DNA of 64,000 bases from Bilabrum cf. latius (GCA_965178125.1 OZ237768.1:1-64000), one strand, 5' to 3'. Counted from the first letter of the stretch, positions 1 through 13,600 are shown. The notes: generated by a model from the sequence alone, not told the origin. Translations and numbers: made by a program.

Positions 1-1379
1 ACCCTAACCCTAACCCTAACCCTAACCCTAACCCTAACCCTAACCCTAACCCTAACCCTAACCCTAACCCTAACCACCCTAACCCTAACCCTAACCCTAA
101 CCCTAACCCTAACCCTAACCCTAACCCTAACCCTAACCCTAACCCTAACCCTAACCCTAACCCTAACCCTAACCCTAACCCTAACCCTAACCCTAACCCT
201 AACCCTAACCCTAACCCTAACCCTAACCCTAACCCTAACCCTAACCCTAACCCTAACCCTAACCCTAACCCTAACCCTAACCCTAACCCTAACCCTAACC
301 CTAACCCTAACCCTAACCCTAACCCTAACCCTAACCCTAACCCTAACCCTAACCCTAACCCTAACCCTAACCCTAACCCTAACCCTAACCCTAACCCTAA
401 CCCTAACCCTAACCCTAACCCTAACCCTAACCCTAACCCTAACCCTAACCCTAACCCTAACCCTAACCCTAACCCTAACCCTAACCCTAACCCTAACCCT
501 AACCCTAACCCTAACCCTAACCCTAACCCTAACCCTAACCCTAACCCTAACCCTAACCCTAACCCTAACCCTAACCCTAACCCTAACCCTAACCCTAACC
601 CTAACCCTAACCCTAACCCTAACCCTAACCCTAACCCTAACCCTAACCCTAACCCTAACCCTAACCCTAACCCTAACCCTAACCCTAACCCTAACCCTAA
701 CCCTAACCCTAACCCTAACCCTAACCCTAACCCTAACCCTAACCCTAACCCTAACCCTAACCCTAACCCTAACCCTAACCCTAACCCTAACCCTAACCCT
801 AACCCTAACCCTAACCCTAACCCTAACCCTAACCCTAACCCTAACCCTAACCCTAACCCTAACCCTAACCCTAACCCTAACCCTAACCCTAACCCTAACC
901 CTAACCCTAACCCTAACCCTAACCCTAACCCTAACCCTAACCCTAACCCTAACCCTAACCCTAACCCTAACCCTAACCCTAACCCTAACCCTAACCCTAA
1001 CCCTAACCCTAACCCTAACCCTAACCCTAACCCTAACCCTAACCCTAACCCTAACCCTAACCCTAACCCTAACCCTAACCCTAACCCTAACCCTAACCCT
1101 AACCCTAACCCTAACCCTAACCCTAACCCTAACCCTAACCCTAACCCTAACCCTAACCCTAACCCTAACCCTAACCCTAACCCTAACCCTAACCCTAACC
1201 CTAACCCTAACCCTAACCCTAACCCTAACCCTAACCCTAACCCTAACCCTAACCCTAACCCTAACCCTAACCCTAACCCTAACCCTAACCCTAACCCTAA
1301 CCCTAACCCTAACCCTAACCCTAACCCTAACCCTAACCCTAACCCTAACCCTAACCCTAACCCTAACCCTAACCCTAAC
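1..1379. repeat. Telomere, (CCCTAA)n
   Basis: About 230 head-to-tail copies of CCCTAA, read as the C-rich strand 5'->3' from the left edge, so base 1 is at or near a chromosome end and the G-strand repeat is TTAGGG. The array is almost perfect. One irregular unit near 70-78 (taaccaccctaa) breaks the phase, and the last unit degenerates to ccctaactctacccc. TTAGGG telomeres occur in many eukaryotic groups and do not identify the lineage. Confidence 0.99.
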
Positions 1380-1390
1380 TCTACCCCTGG

Positions 1391-1660
1391 CTGAGTTCTG
1401 CATGTGAGGAAGGTCGAGAGGCGACTAGTGGGTGCGGCGGATGGCTGAGTTCTGCAGGTGGGGAAGGTGGAGAGGCGACTAGTGGGTGCGGCGGATGGCT
1501 GAGTTCTGCAGGTGGGGAAGGTGGAGAGGCGACTAGTGGGTGCGGCGGATGGCTGAGTTCTGCAGGTGGGGAAGGTGGAGAGGCGACTAGTGGGTGCGGC
1601 GGATGGCTGAGGTCTGCATGTGAGGAAGGTCGAGAGGCGACTAGTGGGTGCGGCGGATTG
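1391..1660. repeat. Subtelomeric 54-bp tandem repeat, 5 copies
   Basis: Five direct copies of a 54-bp unit begin at 1391, 1445, 1499, 1553 and 1607, directly after the telomere. The middle three are nearly identical. The first and last share variants (gcatgtgagg and ggtcgag instead of gcaggtgggg and ggtggag). Because 54 is a multiple of three, the minus strand reads as an 18-residue peptide repeat rich in Pro and His. That ORF has no family resemblance and is probably incidental. Confidence 0.93.
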
Positions 1661-1802
1661 CGGGTGTGGCGGATGGCAGGCAAAATCTCAAATGAGCAAG
1701 AATTTAACTGTCGAAAATCGTATCGCAAGCGCGTAGCACCGTTCGATTGTGAGACACTATGTAGAAACAAGCACAATTGTCAAGCACAGGCCGAAGCTGC
1801 AC

Positions 1803-4389
1803 TCACTGCACCAAGCCCGCACGAAGCATGGTGCCTCCAAGCGGTAGAGCTCCAATGTCAATCTTGACGTCGAAGGATCCATCTCCTAGCCAAGTTATGC
1901 GCGACGGGTCCACTGGAACCCAGCTTGCATCGCGTCTTGCATGCGTTGCAACTGGGTTGGGAGTCCATTGCTCCACACGAACACCAACGGTGTGACTGGC
2001 ACCGAGCACTCGACCCGCACCACGGACTTCGACCAGGACGGTTCGACCATTCTGTTGCTCGCTTGCGCCGCTCGAGCCATAAGTCAGGATAGGCATGATC
2101 AAGCTTCGCTCCGCACTACCGCTTCTGCCAGCTGCGGGCACCGTAAAGCAGTTTCCAAGCACCTGCCCCGGGGCCACAAGGGGGCTATCCCCAAAGGCAA
2201 ATGCGGCGTCGGAGTCAACAAATGAGCAGATGCTATGCGCAACCGCAAGCTCTCTGCCTTGCAAGGCATCAAATCCAGGCGTCCACGGCGCGTACTGCTG
2301 CTGGTCATGCACAGAGAAATCGATTGCATGGTCATTATCGGGATACGGCGCCATGGGCCACACGCCCATATATAGGTGTCGGTGGAAGAACTGCAGCGTT
2401 TCAGTAGCATTACCGCAGCACCCAGAGGACCCGCCAGGATAAACCCACAGGATGGCCGGGGATGCTGCTCCCAAGAGTCCCACCGCGTTGATCGCGTGAA
2501 ACTCGCTGAAGGTTCCATCGAATGGCTTCATGAGATCCAGACGAGACACGCCTGTGTTCAGCAGCATCAGCCGCGGGCCTGCAGGCTGAGACTACCCACT
2601 GCATTGTGGGTCGTCGATTGCAGCTCTGATCCGGTCAGCAGTGTGCTGGAAAGAGACCCGCAAGGAGCGCACTGCCCGCCCCTGCACGGTGGACACGCCG
2701 TCGTCGGCATCTAGGTTATACTGATTAGTATGATCGCTACGGTCTACCACGATTCCATTGAATGGCAGAGTGGAGGCCATGCCACCACCTGAACCAGGCA
2801 CAGACAGGTTGCACGCATGCCGCAGCAGCTGGTCTTCCGAGGAAATCCTCGTACACAGGCACAGCGGAGTCCAGCACGATCCCTCCCTACCAGGTGCCCT
2901 GCAGTTCGCCGATGTGCAGCTTACCATCCCCAGATGCCCAGTTCCAGAGGGGGCCCCCCTGCAGCGAGGTCTCCAGGAAGCGGGATGCATTGCGCCAATC
3001 GTCCGGGGCGGGCTTAGGGGGATTGGGCGAGGGCGAATACTTCACGTTGAGGCCGAACTCATTGAAGTTGAAATAGGACAGTTGCGTGATAGGCCCACCC
3101 TTTGAGTTTTCGCCCATGGCAGCATAGTACTCTGCGATTTGCCGCCTGCTAACGTTGGCAGGTGCTTGCGTGCCCTCAGGGTCGTTGTGCCACTGCTCCT
3201 CGTCGCTCTCTACGGGGGGCAGAAACATGCCCATGTACGGGAAGAACCTCCCGCTAAGGTCCCACCCCACCCTGACCCCCTGATCCTAACCCACTGTGGC
3301 ATTAGGCACCGCAAAGTAAGACGAGTACGTCCCCAGCCCGGACGCTCGCTGTGCCGCCTCTTGGCCACCGTGAGGCCTCCAGTACGCGGCATTCGAGGAA
3401 CCTGGTGATACTTCCCAACGAAGAGCGTCCCGTGGATCTGACCTGTGCGGGACGATGTCCCAAGAGAACGAGTAGCTTGCAGCTGGCCATGCAGAGGAGC
3501 CACCCGGCGGGCATGACAGGCGGGCGGTGCGCTGCCTCAGCACGAAAGATGACGGGGCTAAGCCGGGCGGCGAATCGTCCTGTGGTTTGCGCCCTGGTGT
3601 TGCGCTGGTCAAGAAGTACACATCGAGCGGCTCGTTCGTCGGGTCCAAGTGAATTCCGAGGGCTGCATCGGTCGGGCCTGCCGACGAAGGAGGCAGGGAC
3701 AGCACAGCAATCGGGGCGACTATTCTGTCATGGATGCCATCTTCTGGGACTTCTACACCTAATCGATACTTGCCGGCCCACCAGCCGTCGTGTCCATCCG
3801 AAGGCAGCAGCGGGTCTACGTAGAAGCTGCCTTTCGCTCCATTGGATTCCCTATCCCACGGAGCCCATAGTCTCGGCATGCTTGCATAGTCGTTAGCTAA
3901 TACTGATAGTCCAACATCGATCGGTACGGTAAAGTATGCGCTGCCAGTCTCTGGAGAGCACTCCAAAGCAGAGACTGCCGATATGACTGTAAATGATTGG
4001 CGGGTGGCGTTCCACTCAATATTGTCTTGGACACTAATGCGAGCCGACCCATAGCTCAAAGAGACGTTGAATTCCTTCTGGACCTTGATAGACTTTGACG
4101 TAGGAGATGCCACGCAAGAAACCGGGTGGACGTCTGAAGCGTTGTCACCGAGCCCGAGCGAGGCACCAAGCCCAAACGACTAGCTGCCTGGATAATCAAA
4201 TGGCTGTCCAATCGTAAAGTTTGCGACTCCAGGTCTGTCCGTCTAAAACTCTGGCGCAAGTAAAACTCCTGCGGTGGTAGCTCCACAGCCTGAGGTACCG
4301 GAGAGCTGCAGGCTTCCGTCGGGACTGGACAGCTCCCAAGCAACAACTGACTCTATTAATACTGCCATCAGTGTTGCCAAGCCAAGCAT
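1803..4389 (-). CDS. Secreted glycosidase-like protein with one frame break
   Basis: With UAG read as an amino acid, one frame runs from ATG at 4389 to about 2825 and a second frame carries on to TGA at 1803, giving about 860 residues. The start is followed by a hydrophobic signal-like segment (MLGLATLMAVLIESVVA). In-frame TAGs lie at 4243, 4180, 3286, 2884 and 2589. Segments such as FFPYMGMFLPP, YFNFNEFG, GIVLDS and GIVVDRSD followed by DADDG look like a TIM-barrel carbohydrate-active enzyme, but I cannot assign a family. At 2820-2832 the reading must skip one base (after DFLGRP, into LLRHACNL). No GT-AG intron fits there, so it is a mutation, an assembly error or a programmed shift. The stop lies only about 0.4 kb from the telomeric repeat. 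Two TAGs fall between blocks that join naturally, such as LQGTW/GGIVLD. Confidence 0.6.
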
Positions 4390-4686
4390 CGCACGTGCCC
4401 GCTGTTTATGTGCATGATACGCCGGACCTGCAGATTGTCTGAATTTGCATCATCATGAAAAAATACGTTACTGGTCCTCGTGCTGACTTTCTCGCTGGGT
4501 TTCTCGTTGAATCAACAAAATATCAGACCCCCCCATGAGTTTCTCGCCCACTTGAGTCAGGTTGGGGCTACTGGTACCCTAAGATGTGCTGAAGTAGCCC
4601 GGAATGATGCCAATGGATTCGAAAGGTTTAGCGGCGCAGAGGTAATGCACACTGCCAAGAAACGTTCTATCTTTGTAAATATTCAT

Positions 4687-7600
4687 TCAGTTGAGGGCTT
4701 CTCCGCCCGCTTCAACTCCTAGCCCACGAACCATGGAGCGCGAGGGCCTGACGTGCCGTTCCGAGGCACCATGCTGTTGGTCGGGATAGCTGAGTCCGCT
4801 GAATATGCCGGACCCCTGCTGGTCCCTTGCTGCTCTCTGCGACCGCTTCCTTCCACTCTGAGGTTGCGTTGGTAGGGTGCTCAGTCCGGGCGCAGGCGCG
4901 GCACCCCCCCACTGTTCAGATGGACGCGCTGCTGTCCTCCTACCGGCGGGGGTGACGCCTGTGCCCACGCGAGTCGGTGGGACGGACGAGCTCCTCCCTC
5001 CTCTTGCAGGAGTGGCCCTGCGCTGTACAGCGCGCCTGGCATCTGGCGGCAGTGGAGGAGCCACCTGCTGCTTCAAGATGCGGTACAGCGCCTGTGTGGA
5101 CTCGCGCTCTTGTACTCTCTCTTGCGGCTTTGGCTGGGTCTGACCCGCTGGAGCAGAGGCTTGTTTCTAGCTGCTGTTCTATGCCTGAGACTTGCCGACG
5201 TCGGATTCGTCGGCGAACCGGAGTCTCCTCTTCGGGGACATGCTCGAGGACACTGTCGTGGGCACGTCAGCTTGCCTGCTGGCTTGTGCCTGCGCGGGAC
5301 TGGCTGCAACTTGCTGCCTGCTGGCCTCTACTAGCGGCGAGGATGCCCCTGAGCCGGTGAGGCCGATGGTTCTCTGCCCAGCGGCAGGGAGCTCAGATGG
5401 ATTCGATGCCCTCTAATCAGCCGCAGGCACTGGACCACTGGCCGCCTGCCCGGGTCCCAGCCCGTCGTCCCCTCTCGTCCTCGGGTCTATCACTCGCCGG
5501 CGGTGCTCCGTACCGCTTGCCTCTGGCTGCTGCAGGAGTGCCCCCGCCCCCACGCCGGCCCGCATGCGCTGCGAGTCTTCACCTTTGCCGCGCTGCGTGG
5601 GCCGCGTCGGCACTCGCCCACCTGCGTGCGGTAGCCCCCCACGCTCCGAGCTCGCCTCGCGGGACAGCTCGGTTGGCCTCGGTGGGGCTGGCATGGGAAT
5701 CACCGAAGCGGGCGCACTCGATCGAGCAGCCATGCCCTGGGGTCGGTCCGGGTCATCAATGCCGCTGATTTCGTCCGCTGCACCTGCAGATCCGCTGCTG
5801 CCTCCCAGCACAGAGGCGGACTTGGCTGCGAAAGCGGCGGCTTCAGCGCCGGCCACTCTATCCCTGGCTTCTGGCAGCCTTAACGGGTCATTATTGCCGC
5901 CCTCCATGACGCCAAATCTGCCAAGCCCTTCAAAACCTAGCGCCTGGCTGTCTTGTCCTAGTCGCTCCCGCGTAGCGGCAGCTACCTCGGGGGGCAGCAC
6001 CCCCCTGGACTGGCCGAGTGACACGAAATCACGCCACGACAGCAGTACCTCGCCATCCTTGCCCCGGGCGCTTGCACCCTGCGCGGCAGCTTTCCGCTTC
6101 ATGGGTGCCAGAAAGGCGTCCGCCTGTGCTTGGCTGCACGGGATGCCCGCCTCGAGGAGTGCCCTACGGAATCCTGACAGCCGCACCCTGCCTTGGGAGT
6201 CTCGCTTGAGCCGGAGCCAGGCCCCCCGCAGCCCCCCTCTACGAGTTTCCATCCTCTCCTTGAGCACAAGGGAGTGCCTTGCTTCTTCCAAGGAGTCTGC
6301 CAAGGCCACGCGCTCTACTACAGGCTACAAGGCAGCCTGCGTGCCGCGGCTGTCGGTGATCGGTCTCGCGGGCACTTCTGCAGCTGCAAGAGCAGAGGCC
6401 GAGGAAGGAGTGCTGGCAGCACCGGCTCTGGGAGAGGCTCCCTGCTGCACGGCCTCGGCTGTCAACGCGGCACTGTCCATCACTGCTTGATTAGCGTTGG
6501 ACCCTTGCGGCAGCGGATCGTCGCCCTTGATGGCGTTTGCAAACTCGTTGTACGAGATAGACCCGCTCATATCGTTGTCGAGACGCAGCAAGAACAGCGC
6601 GAATTCGGGCTGCGACAGGGCAATTCCATGCCTCGCGAGACCCACGCGCAGCTCCCGGGCAGACACGCGGCCATCCTTGTCGGGATTCATCCGGAGGAAC
6701 AGCTTTCGCATGCCTCCTTTCCGCTCCAGGTTGGTTGCAACCTTACGCAGCAGCGCGTTGCTCTTCTTGCCCAGCGCGAGCGACTAGGATGGGCCCGTCC
6801 TCCCTCGCGTCTGGCCCCCGTCGGCCTGCTGCCCCATGGCCAAGAATGGGGCAGGCGAGCCCCATGTGTCGCGAGGAGGCACGGCATCCTTCGATCCGGC
6901 TGTTCCATCCTACCGTGCGTCCTCGGGCTTCCGCACAGGAAGGTAGGGGGCAGCTTGGCCAAAGTCTCGTTTCCGCTGGGCCTGCGCAGTCATCGCGCCA
7001 GATTTGTCTCGCTGCCTTTCGCGGGCGCCCACAAATACCCCGTCTTCGTCAATGTGCCCCGCCCCATCAGCATCCTCCTCTACCCCCATCCGCTTGACTA
7101 CCTCCACGACAGCAGCAGCCTCTGCTGAAGAGAGCGCATCCGGATCTAGCGCGCTGCCCGGGGCTCGCTGTGTCATGCCTGCAGATGCCTTCTCGGCCTG
7201 CAGCTCTTCCGACCCTACCGCCCCTCGCGTGTACGAGCTCATCACCATCGCATTCGGGCGTCTCTTCCCGCGACCGAGCGCGCCGTGGTCGCCAGCTGGG
7301 AGCACGTGCACGGTGGCGAAAGGATCAACCCCGGGTGGAAACAAAGTCTTCACAAACGTCTTGCAGTCTACGAGTCCGGAATCGGTTTTGTCGAGTGCTC
7401 TCAGAAGTGGCTCCCTGTCTTCTTGCGGCACCAGGACACCCATGTTGTCGAGACCCTCGAGCACCTCGTCCTTCGTGAGCAGCCCGTCACGCTGGGCATC
7501 CAGCCTCAGGAAGGCGCGGCTGGGAATCGGTTCAATCTCCTCCAGGCGGCCAGCCACTCGCTGGCACGCACGTCGCACGATGGGATCCGGGTGCTGCAGC

Positions 7601-10068
7601 CCGCTTCCAGCTGCCGCTCTGGCTGCCCTGGCAGACGCAGATTGGGCAAGCACGGCTTCCACAGCGGACTGAGCCAGAGTGGATGCACCCCCGATAGACG
7701 CAGACCCACTCGGTACAGAGCCAGGTGCACCCTAGGTGCTGTCTGCACTGTTGGCGCTACTTTGCACGCGACCCTGCGTCCCTCCTTCCCCATGCGATCG
7801 CTGCCGCACCCCGTGCTCCGTCTCAAGCCGGAGCGAGGTGGCCCGCAGCTCCACCGGGTCCAACATGGCTGCGAATGTAGGGAAATCAACTCGAGTCTAC
7901 AGATCCACATTCGATGGCCCACGTGATCGCTCCGGCTTAGCCTGCACCCCCGCCAGCACCGCCAGCGCCGTCAGCTCGCTCTCGTCCACGCGGACTCCCA
8001 TCCCACGAAGGCCTTTCGCTGCCTCTCCCAGAGTTGTCGTCCCCTGGGCGCTTCGGGGCAAACGAAGGAATGCCTTTCGCAACGCTGCCCCCGTGTCCTG
8101 ACTGGCCCCTTGCCCTGCGACCACCACGCCTGCATTCTAGTCAGGCCGCATGACGAAGCGCCCGCTCCCTCCCGAGGACACGTCGCCATGAGGAACAGCT
8201 CCTCCCACCTGCTCAATGCGGTGGGCGATGCGCCGGGCCACCCGCAGCCTGGCTTCTTGCGCCGCTTTGGGAATGCCAGCGGGCGTCTGTGGCCCGCCTC
8301 GGGCAGCAGGAGCAGTCATGGCAAAGGCTGGCGCATGGGCCAACGCAATCTCGTGCGTGGACATCCCTGCAGCCGGAAGCTCGTCGGATCCAGCAGCCTT
8401 CTTATCGAGTATGTGTATTCCTTGCGCTCCTTGCAGCTCTCCATCGGCGGACTTGCTCTCTTCTTCTCCGCTGCTCGGCTGTTCTCCCTGCTAGTGCGTG
8501 CCCTGCTCGGTGCGCTGCCGGTCCACCCACTCGTGGGTACGGCTCAGCATCGGTGTAGCACCACCCTTGCCCTCAATGAGGCCCTCCTTCGACAGACGGG
8601 TCCCGCTCCTTCCAGCTGCGGCAGCGTCCCTGGCCCTGTCCACTGCCCGGGCGAACTCGACATAACGCAGCCTCGCCTAGTTTGCGTCATGCTCTTGGGC
8701 TGGATCCCGCCCTGCCCACCGCAGTACGTCTGCTGCAGACACGTCTCGTGCCCCCGCTCGACGCAGCGCAGCGGCAACGTCGCCAGCAGAAGCGTCACCA
8801 GCAGATCGTTCAGCAGACTCACCCGATGCCCCGGTCATTCGTCGAGCCGCGTCGATCACCACCCCTGCATCTCTTGCCCCGCCCTTGCCCTCATCGTCCT
8901 CCATCGTGCCCAGCATTGTACGGCGATCGCCCTCACTCAGGTACTCACCGCGGCGGGCGGCAGACGCAAGTCTCCTGAGGTGGTGTGCCCGGGCTGGCGT
9001 GATACTACCCCTATCAGGTTCGGAATCCATCGCCGCAAGCGACGCCTGCTCTGCCTCCTGGCCCCTGACCCCCTTCAGCCAGAACTGCATCAAGTGCGGG
9101 CCTCCCCCTGGACCAGAGGGGCAGTGCTGCTCCAGGCCGCGCACAGTCTGCTCCGCCACCACGGTTTCTCGCTCCTCTGCTGCCTCACAGTCCAGCGCCG
9201 CCCCACCACTGGCAGGCTCGTCCATCCCGGCGAGGGCGCGCATACCAGCTGGGAGTCTGACGGGTGTCTTGGCACCTGCCTTTCCAGGGGCTCTGCCACC
9301 CGCCATCTTGGTGATCGCAGCGCGCCCCACGGGCTCAGTTGTGGTGCGCTCCCGCAGCTCGCCCTCAGTGGACTGCAGGGCTGCTCTGGCCCGAGAGCTA
9401 TCGTGGGCTTCTTGCGGAACATCATTATGTGCAATGGCTCTGCTCTCAGCGGTGTGCGCGTCTGCCCGTCTGGTCGTTTGGGGGACTGCGAAAGGGATAT
9501 CAGAAGCGGCGATGAGCGGGTGATCATGATCAAGGCAATTTGGAATCCAGCGGCATCCACACAGCATCTTACCTCGACGCTTCCCTGGCAACTTGGAATC
9601 AACAATTCCGGACAGCTAGCCGGCACCAGGCTGTATATGGCTCTGAAGTGCGCTGTGCCCAGCAACGCGCATCAAGCCTCGCATTTCCGACTCTGACGCG
9701 TGAACTCCTAGCTTGTCCAAAGCACCAGCGAGGGCATTCAGACCAGCTAAGTTTCTCTCTTGCACATGATTCTGCCCAAACAGCGGTCCCCGTGGTCGTT
9801 GTAACCGAGCAGGCTTCTAGACTCGGGCCTTGCGTCCCTTCCTGCCAAGCTCAACGCCTCGTGCGCTGGCTGCAGCCTCATCAAACCTGGCTGTAGTTGG
9901 GAGAGAATATCCATCCGTACCGCCACGCATGCGTGAGCTGTCAAGCTTTGCAATGCTGCCGGGATCCGGGGCACGACCAACAGGTGGAACCAGCACCTGC
10001 TTTGCTGCTAGTTTTGGTTCGCCAAGAAGGGCTGCACCCCCCTTTAAAGAGGATTGCAGCGCAGCCAT
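4687..10068 (-). CDS. Large multi-EF-hand calcium-binding protein
   Basis: A single frame is open from ATG at 10068 to TGA at 4687 when about 13 TAG codons are read through (for example 9817, 9616, 8677, 8137, 7897, 6910, 6784, 6325 and 5413). An 87-nt GT-AG intron sits at 9486-9572 (donor GTAAG, acceptor TTTCGCAG). The product is about 1,764 residues. EF-hand loops and helices are visible at LDAQRDGLLTKDEVLEGL, LDKTDSGLVDCKTF, MNPDKDGRVSARELRVGL and LDNDMSGSISYNEFANAI. Degenerate hands (LKRDSQGRVRLSGFRRAL, TRVDFPTFAAML) lie around them. The C-terminal third is low complexity, rich in Pro, Ala, Arg and Gln. Repeated paired EF-hands in a long protein resemble EFCAB6-like axonemal proteins, which fits the ciliary gene next door, but that is inference. 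The intron length is a multiple of three, so retention would not break the frame. Under the standard code this locus would look like ten separate ORFs. Confidence 0.85.
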
Positions 10069-10667
10069 AGCCTAAAAATTACTACAATATCCAATAGAGT
10101 TGGTACGAATGCCTGAAAGTCTATTTTTACCGAGGTAGGTTTGGTGTGGTGCAGTTTCGGTTCACCTGGCTGTGGTTGCGACCGCGGCCCGCCGGCGCGC
10201 ACCGATCGTCGAATTTGCGACCACACGGCATGAAGCTTTGCGTTGACCATTCACAGTCAACAAGGGGATAACGTTGCACCAACAGGCTGCATTTTCGTAT
10301 CGAGTCTATTACAAGACCTTTTGTTCGAGTTATAGGTGAGTGAGTGTTGCGACTCCGTGCAAAATAGGCCTACAAAAATGACAAGCGGTTAATACTGTGC
10401 ATTTGTGTATCATGGCTTCCGCTTATGCATGATGCTGTATCAGCTCCCCGGTTACATTTGCATGTCGCTTACGTCCCACCATGACTTGGTTTGGATTGGT
10501 AGAGTTGGCACGGACACGCTAGTGCGAGCTGCACTAGTCGCCCAACGGATCGTATGCCTATTTTCCTGAAGGGTGGACTGCTGCGAATGCGTCGTTACCA
10601 TAACTTGCATCAAAATTATATGATTCAACATTTTCTTGCAGCTACTGCCCCTTGACTAGTTATATCA
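10069..10667. promoter_or_regulatory. Divergent intergenic region
   Basis: 599 bp between two divergently transcribed genes, so it should hold both promoters. It is visibly more AT-rich than the flanking genes. There is no convincing ORF or RNA gene. A pyrimidine-rich acceptor-like stretch, ttttcttgcag, ends at 10641, 26 bp before the ATG of the plus-strand gene, so that gene may have an intron in its 5' untranslated region. I see no clear TATA box. Confidence 0.4.
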
Positions 10668-13600
10668 ATGGCAGACCATCACAACGCAACGCACTCTGCG
10701 GCCTTCAAGGAGATTGGCGGGCATTCCGACGGTGCTAGCCCGCTTGGACTTGACGAGCCTAAAGATGTCAGAAGTCACGCTATAAGCAGCTCACCGCAGC
10801 CAAGGGGAGCAGCGGCTGTGGCCACTAGTCCGATTCAGAGGACTGATGACCTGCCTCGCCGGACCGCATGGGGCACCGGTACTGGAGCCCCCGAGGGCCG
10901 GGAATCAGGAGATGAACGCCGTGACCCGCAGCCACGGCAGCAAGTTCCCCCTGTTCATGGGATAGAAAGCTCCCATTCAAAGCCCCCGAGCCCAAGGCGA
11001 GCGCACACAGCTCGCGCGGCTCCACGAGCACGACGGCCGCGCCCTGACCAGCAGGCGTCGACCAGCGGGGCCATGTCTGCGCGCCGCCCGGTGGATGTTC
11101 GGGCGCAAGGTGGACGTATGGCACGCACGGCTGCAGCGGGGCGCAAGCGGAAAGGAAGCAAGCGCGGGGAGGACTCCCCTCCTGCGGATCCCGCGCTGGC
11201 CCGTCTGCAGGCCAACGCGAAGGCCAGGGCCAGGACCGCTCGCACCGCACTTCTGGCCTCCCAAGCAGCACTGTCAGGCGTAGCTGTGGCGGGAGCACCG
11301 GGCGGCGGTCGACTAGGCCCGGGACAGACAGGGGGCGCGGATGGTTTCGGGCGCACTGGAGGCCGAGCTGGGTATGGGCCAGGTGCGGGTCGGTACGGGA
11401 ACGCAGCCTCCGCATCTGGGGCACCCCGCGGGGCAGGGGGACTCGGCGGGGGGCTGGCCCTGGGTGCAGACGGCCAGCCCGCTGATGCTCTTGCAGGTGC
11501 CGCGCTGTCCGGCGTGGAGAGTGAGGCAAAGATGCTGCGGTCTCTGGCGCAGTGGCAGGAGAACAGCTACAACGAGGTGTCCAAGCAGCTGCAGAGGCTG
11601 CGACGGGAGTACGACCAGCTGCGGACAGACAACAAGACCAGGCAACAGGAGGTGGGCAAGGTTACTGGAGAGCTGGACCGGCTGGAGCGGGTCATGATCG
11701 CCGACCGCGAGAGGGCCGGCAAGGTGCACGACCTCGCCAAGCGGAAGGCTGACATAGAATAGCGGGTGAGATCAAGGCCTACGACTGTAGCACACGGCTT
11801 GAAGCGCTTGATTATGGTAGGCAGATCCCACGCACGATCCCAATTCTATCGTACTATTTTCTTACACATACCTCCTAACACCGCAGAGAGACAACGCAGA
11901 GTACTCGTTGCGGCAGGCAGAGCAGCGGGCTCACATGCTCGCTCACATGGCGGAGCGTCTGAAGAACAGCAACACAGACCTGGATCAGCGCGTGAAAATC
12001 CTCCAGAAGGCAAGTAGAGTCGCAAAGTAGAAAGCAGATGTTGCTGCCAACGGAGTCGGTGCTCGCCGCGCCGAGGCAAGTGCAGCGCGTGCGTTGGCGC
12101 AGCACCTGGAGCACCAGATCACTTCGCAGCGAGGCCCGCGCGAAGCCAAGCTGGCAAAGGTGCAGCAGGCCATGATCGAGCAGGAGCAGCGCCGCGCCGC
12201 CTTTGATGAGAAGGAGCGCCGGCGTCTGCACATCCCTGAGCTGCCGCGCGGAGACCTTGACGAGGCGGGCGAAGAGCGCCTCAAGCAGCTCTTTCTTGTC
12301 AGGCGAATCTACGGATCCATGCTCGCTCGGCGTCTGCGGGAGGACACGCGCCGCTGCGATCGACTCGAGGCTGCCTTCCAGCGCATCCGGGCGGCCACGG
12401 GCCTGGCGGACACAGAGGCCATCGTGGAGCGCTTCGCGCACAGGGAGGAGACGCTGGCCTCTCTGCGGCAGCAGCTACATGCAGCCCGCGAACGCTTGGC
12501 ATCATTGCGCGATGAACGCCGCCGGCTGGTCTGGAGGCTGGATGATGCCCAGACGTCCACGGGCAAGGAGCGCGAGAGGCGCGCGCTGTACGCTCGGCTA
12601 GAGGAGCTCGAGTCCAAGCGGGCACTGGCCAAGCGGCGAGTGGGCGAGTCCAGGTCCAGGCTGTATCGCGTGTCCGTGGTGCTGGAGGCGTGTCGAGCCT
12701 CGGTTGCGCGCCTGTTGCGGAGACTGGGCGTGCCGGTCGAGGAGCGCTAGGGAGGCATCGGCCTGGACAGCGACGGGACAGAGACCTTGGAGGGCGGGCA
12801 TGGGGGGGCCAGCAGCGGGTCGCTTGGAGGAGGCGACGATGACCACGAGAGGAAGGAGAGCGATGGCAGTCGGCCGCGGACCTCCTCATCAGCCCGTGCC
12901 TCTGCCGTCCTGGACGCTGAGAGCAAGCAGGAGGCAGGGGCGGCCGGCTCAGGGGATCCACCGGGGACTATCGCTCTGTCCAAGTCCTTGGAGCGTCTGG
13001 TGGGCACTGAGAGCTCTGTGGTGGCCTCTGGCATGGGCGACGAAGGCAAAGAAGACAAAGGCACGGAAGCTGCATCCTAGCACACCGCTGCAGCTGGTAC
13101 CGGTGTCCAAGCGGCTCGTCTGCTAGCCATGCGAGCGAGCGCAACTGCCCAGCAGTTCCGCGATGACACCGCCAATGCGGGGGGCCATTACGGAGACAGA
13201 TCGGACCGGGAGCAGGATGAAGATTCGCGCCGCGGTGAGCAAAGCGGGAGCTCGGGCATTGTAGTAGTGTCTTCGGCCACTCTGGACTCGGCGCTGGGGC
13301 AGCTCGAGGCTGCCGTGTCACGCGCCCTGGCTCATCTGACGGCTGTATTCGAGCGAGAGGAGGCGATTGCAGCTCGCGCTGGACACGGTGATACCTCAGG
13401 TGGCGGTGTGTCGAGCTTGCTGGGCCGCACCGATGGCAGCGGCGCCGGTGGTCCGAATGCGGCGCGATCTCTGTCGGCAGCTCTCCTCGGTCGCATGGGC
13501 ATCCTGCGGCAGGGTGGTGGCGCCCGTGGGGTTGGTGCAGGGGGCGCAGAGGACGAGGGCGAGGACCAGACTGGAGGAGGATCAGGCAGCGGGGCTCTCG

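Noticed and set aside
1381-1776. 131-residue Pro/His repeat ORF in the subtelomeric repeat
   Set aside because: The 54-bp unit simply lacks stops in that frame. The peptide has no family resemblance and begins in unrelated sequence.
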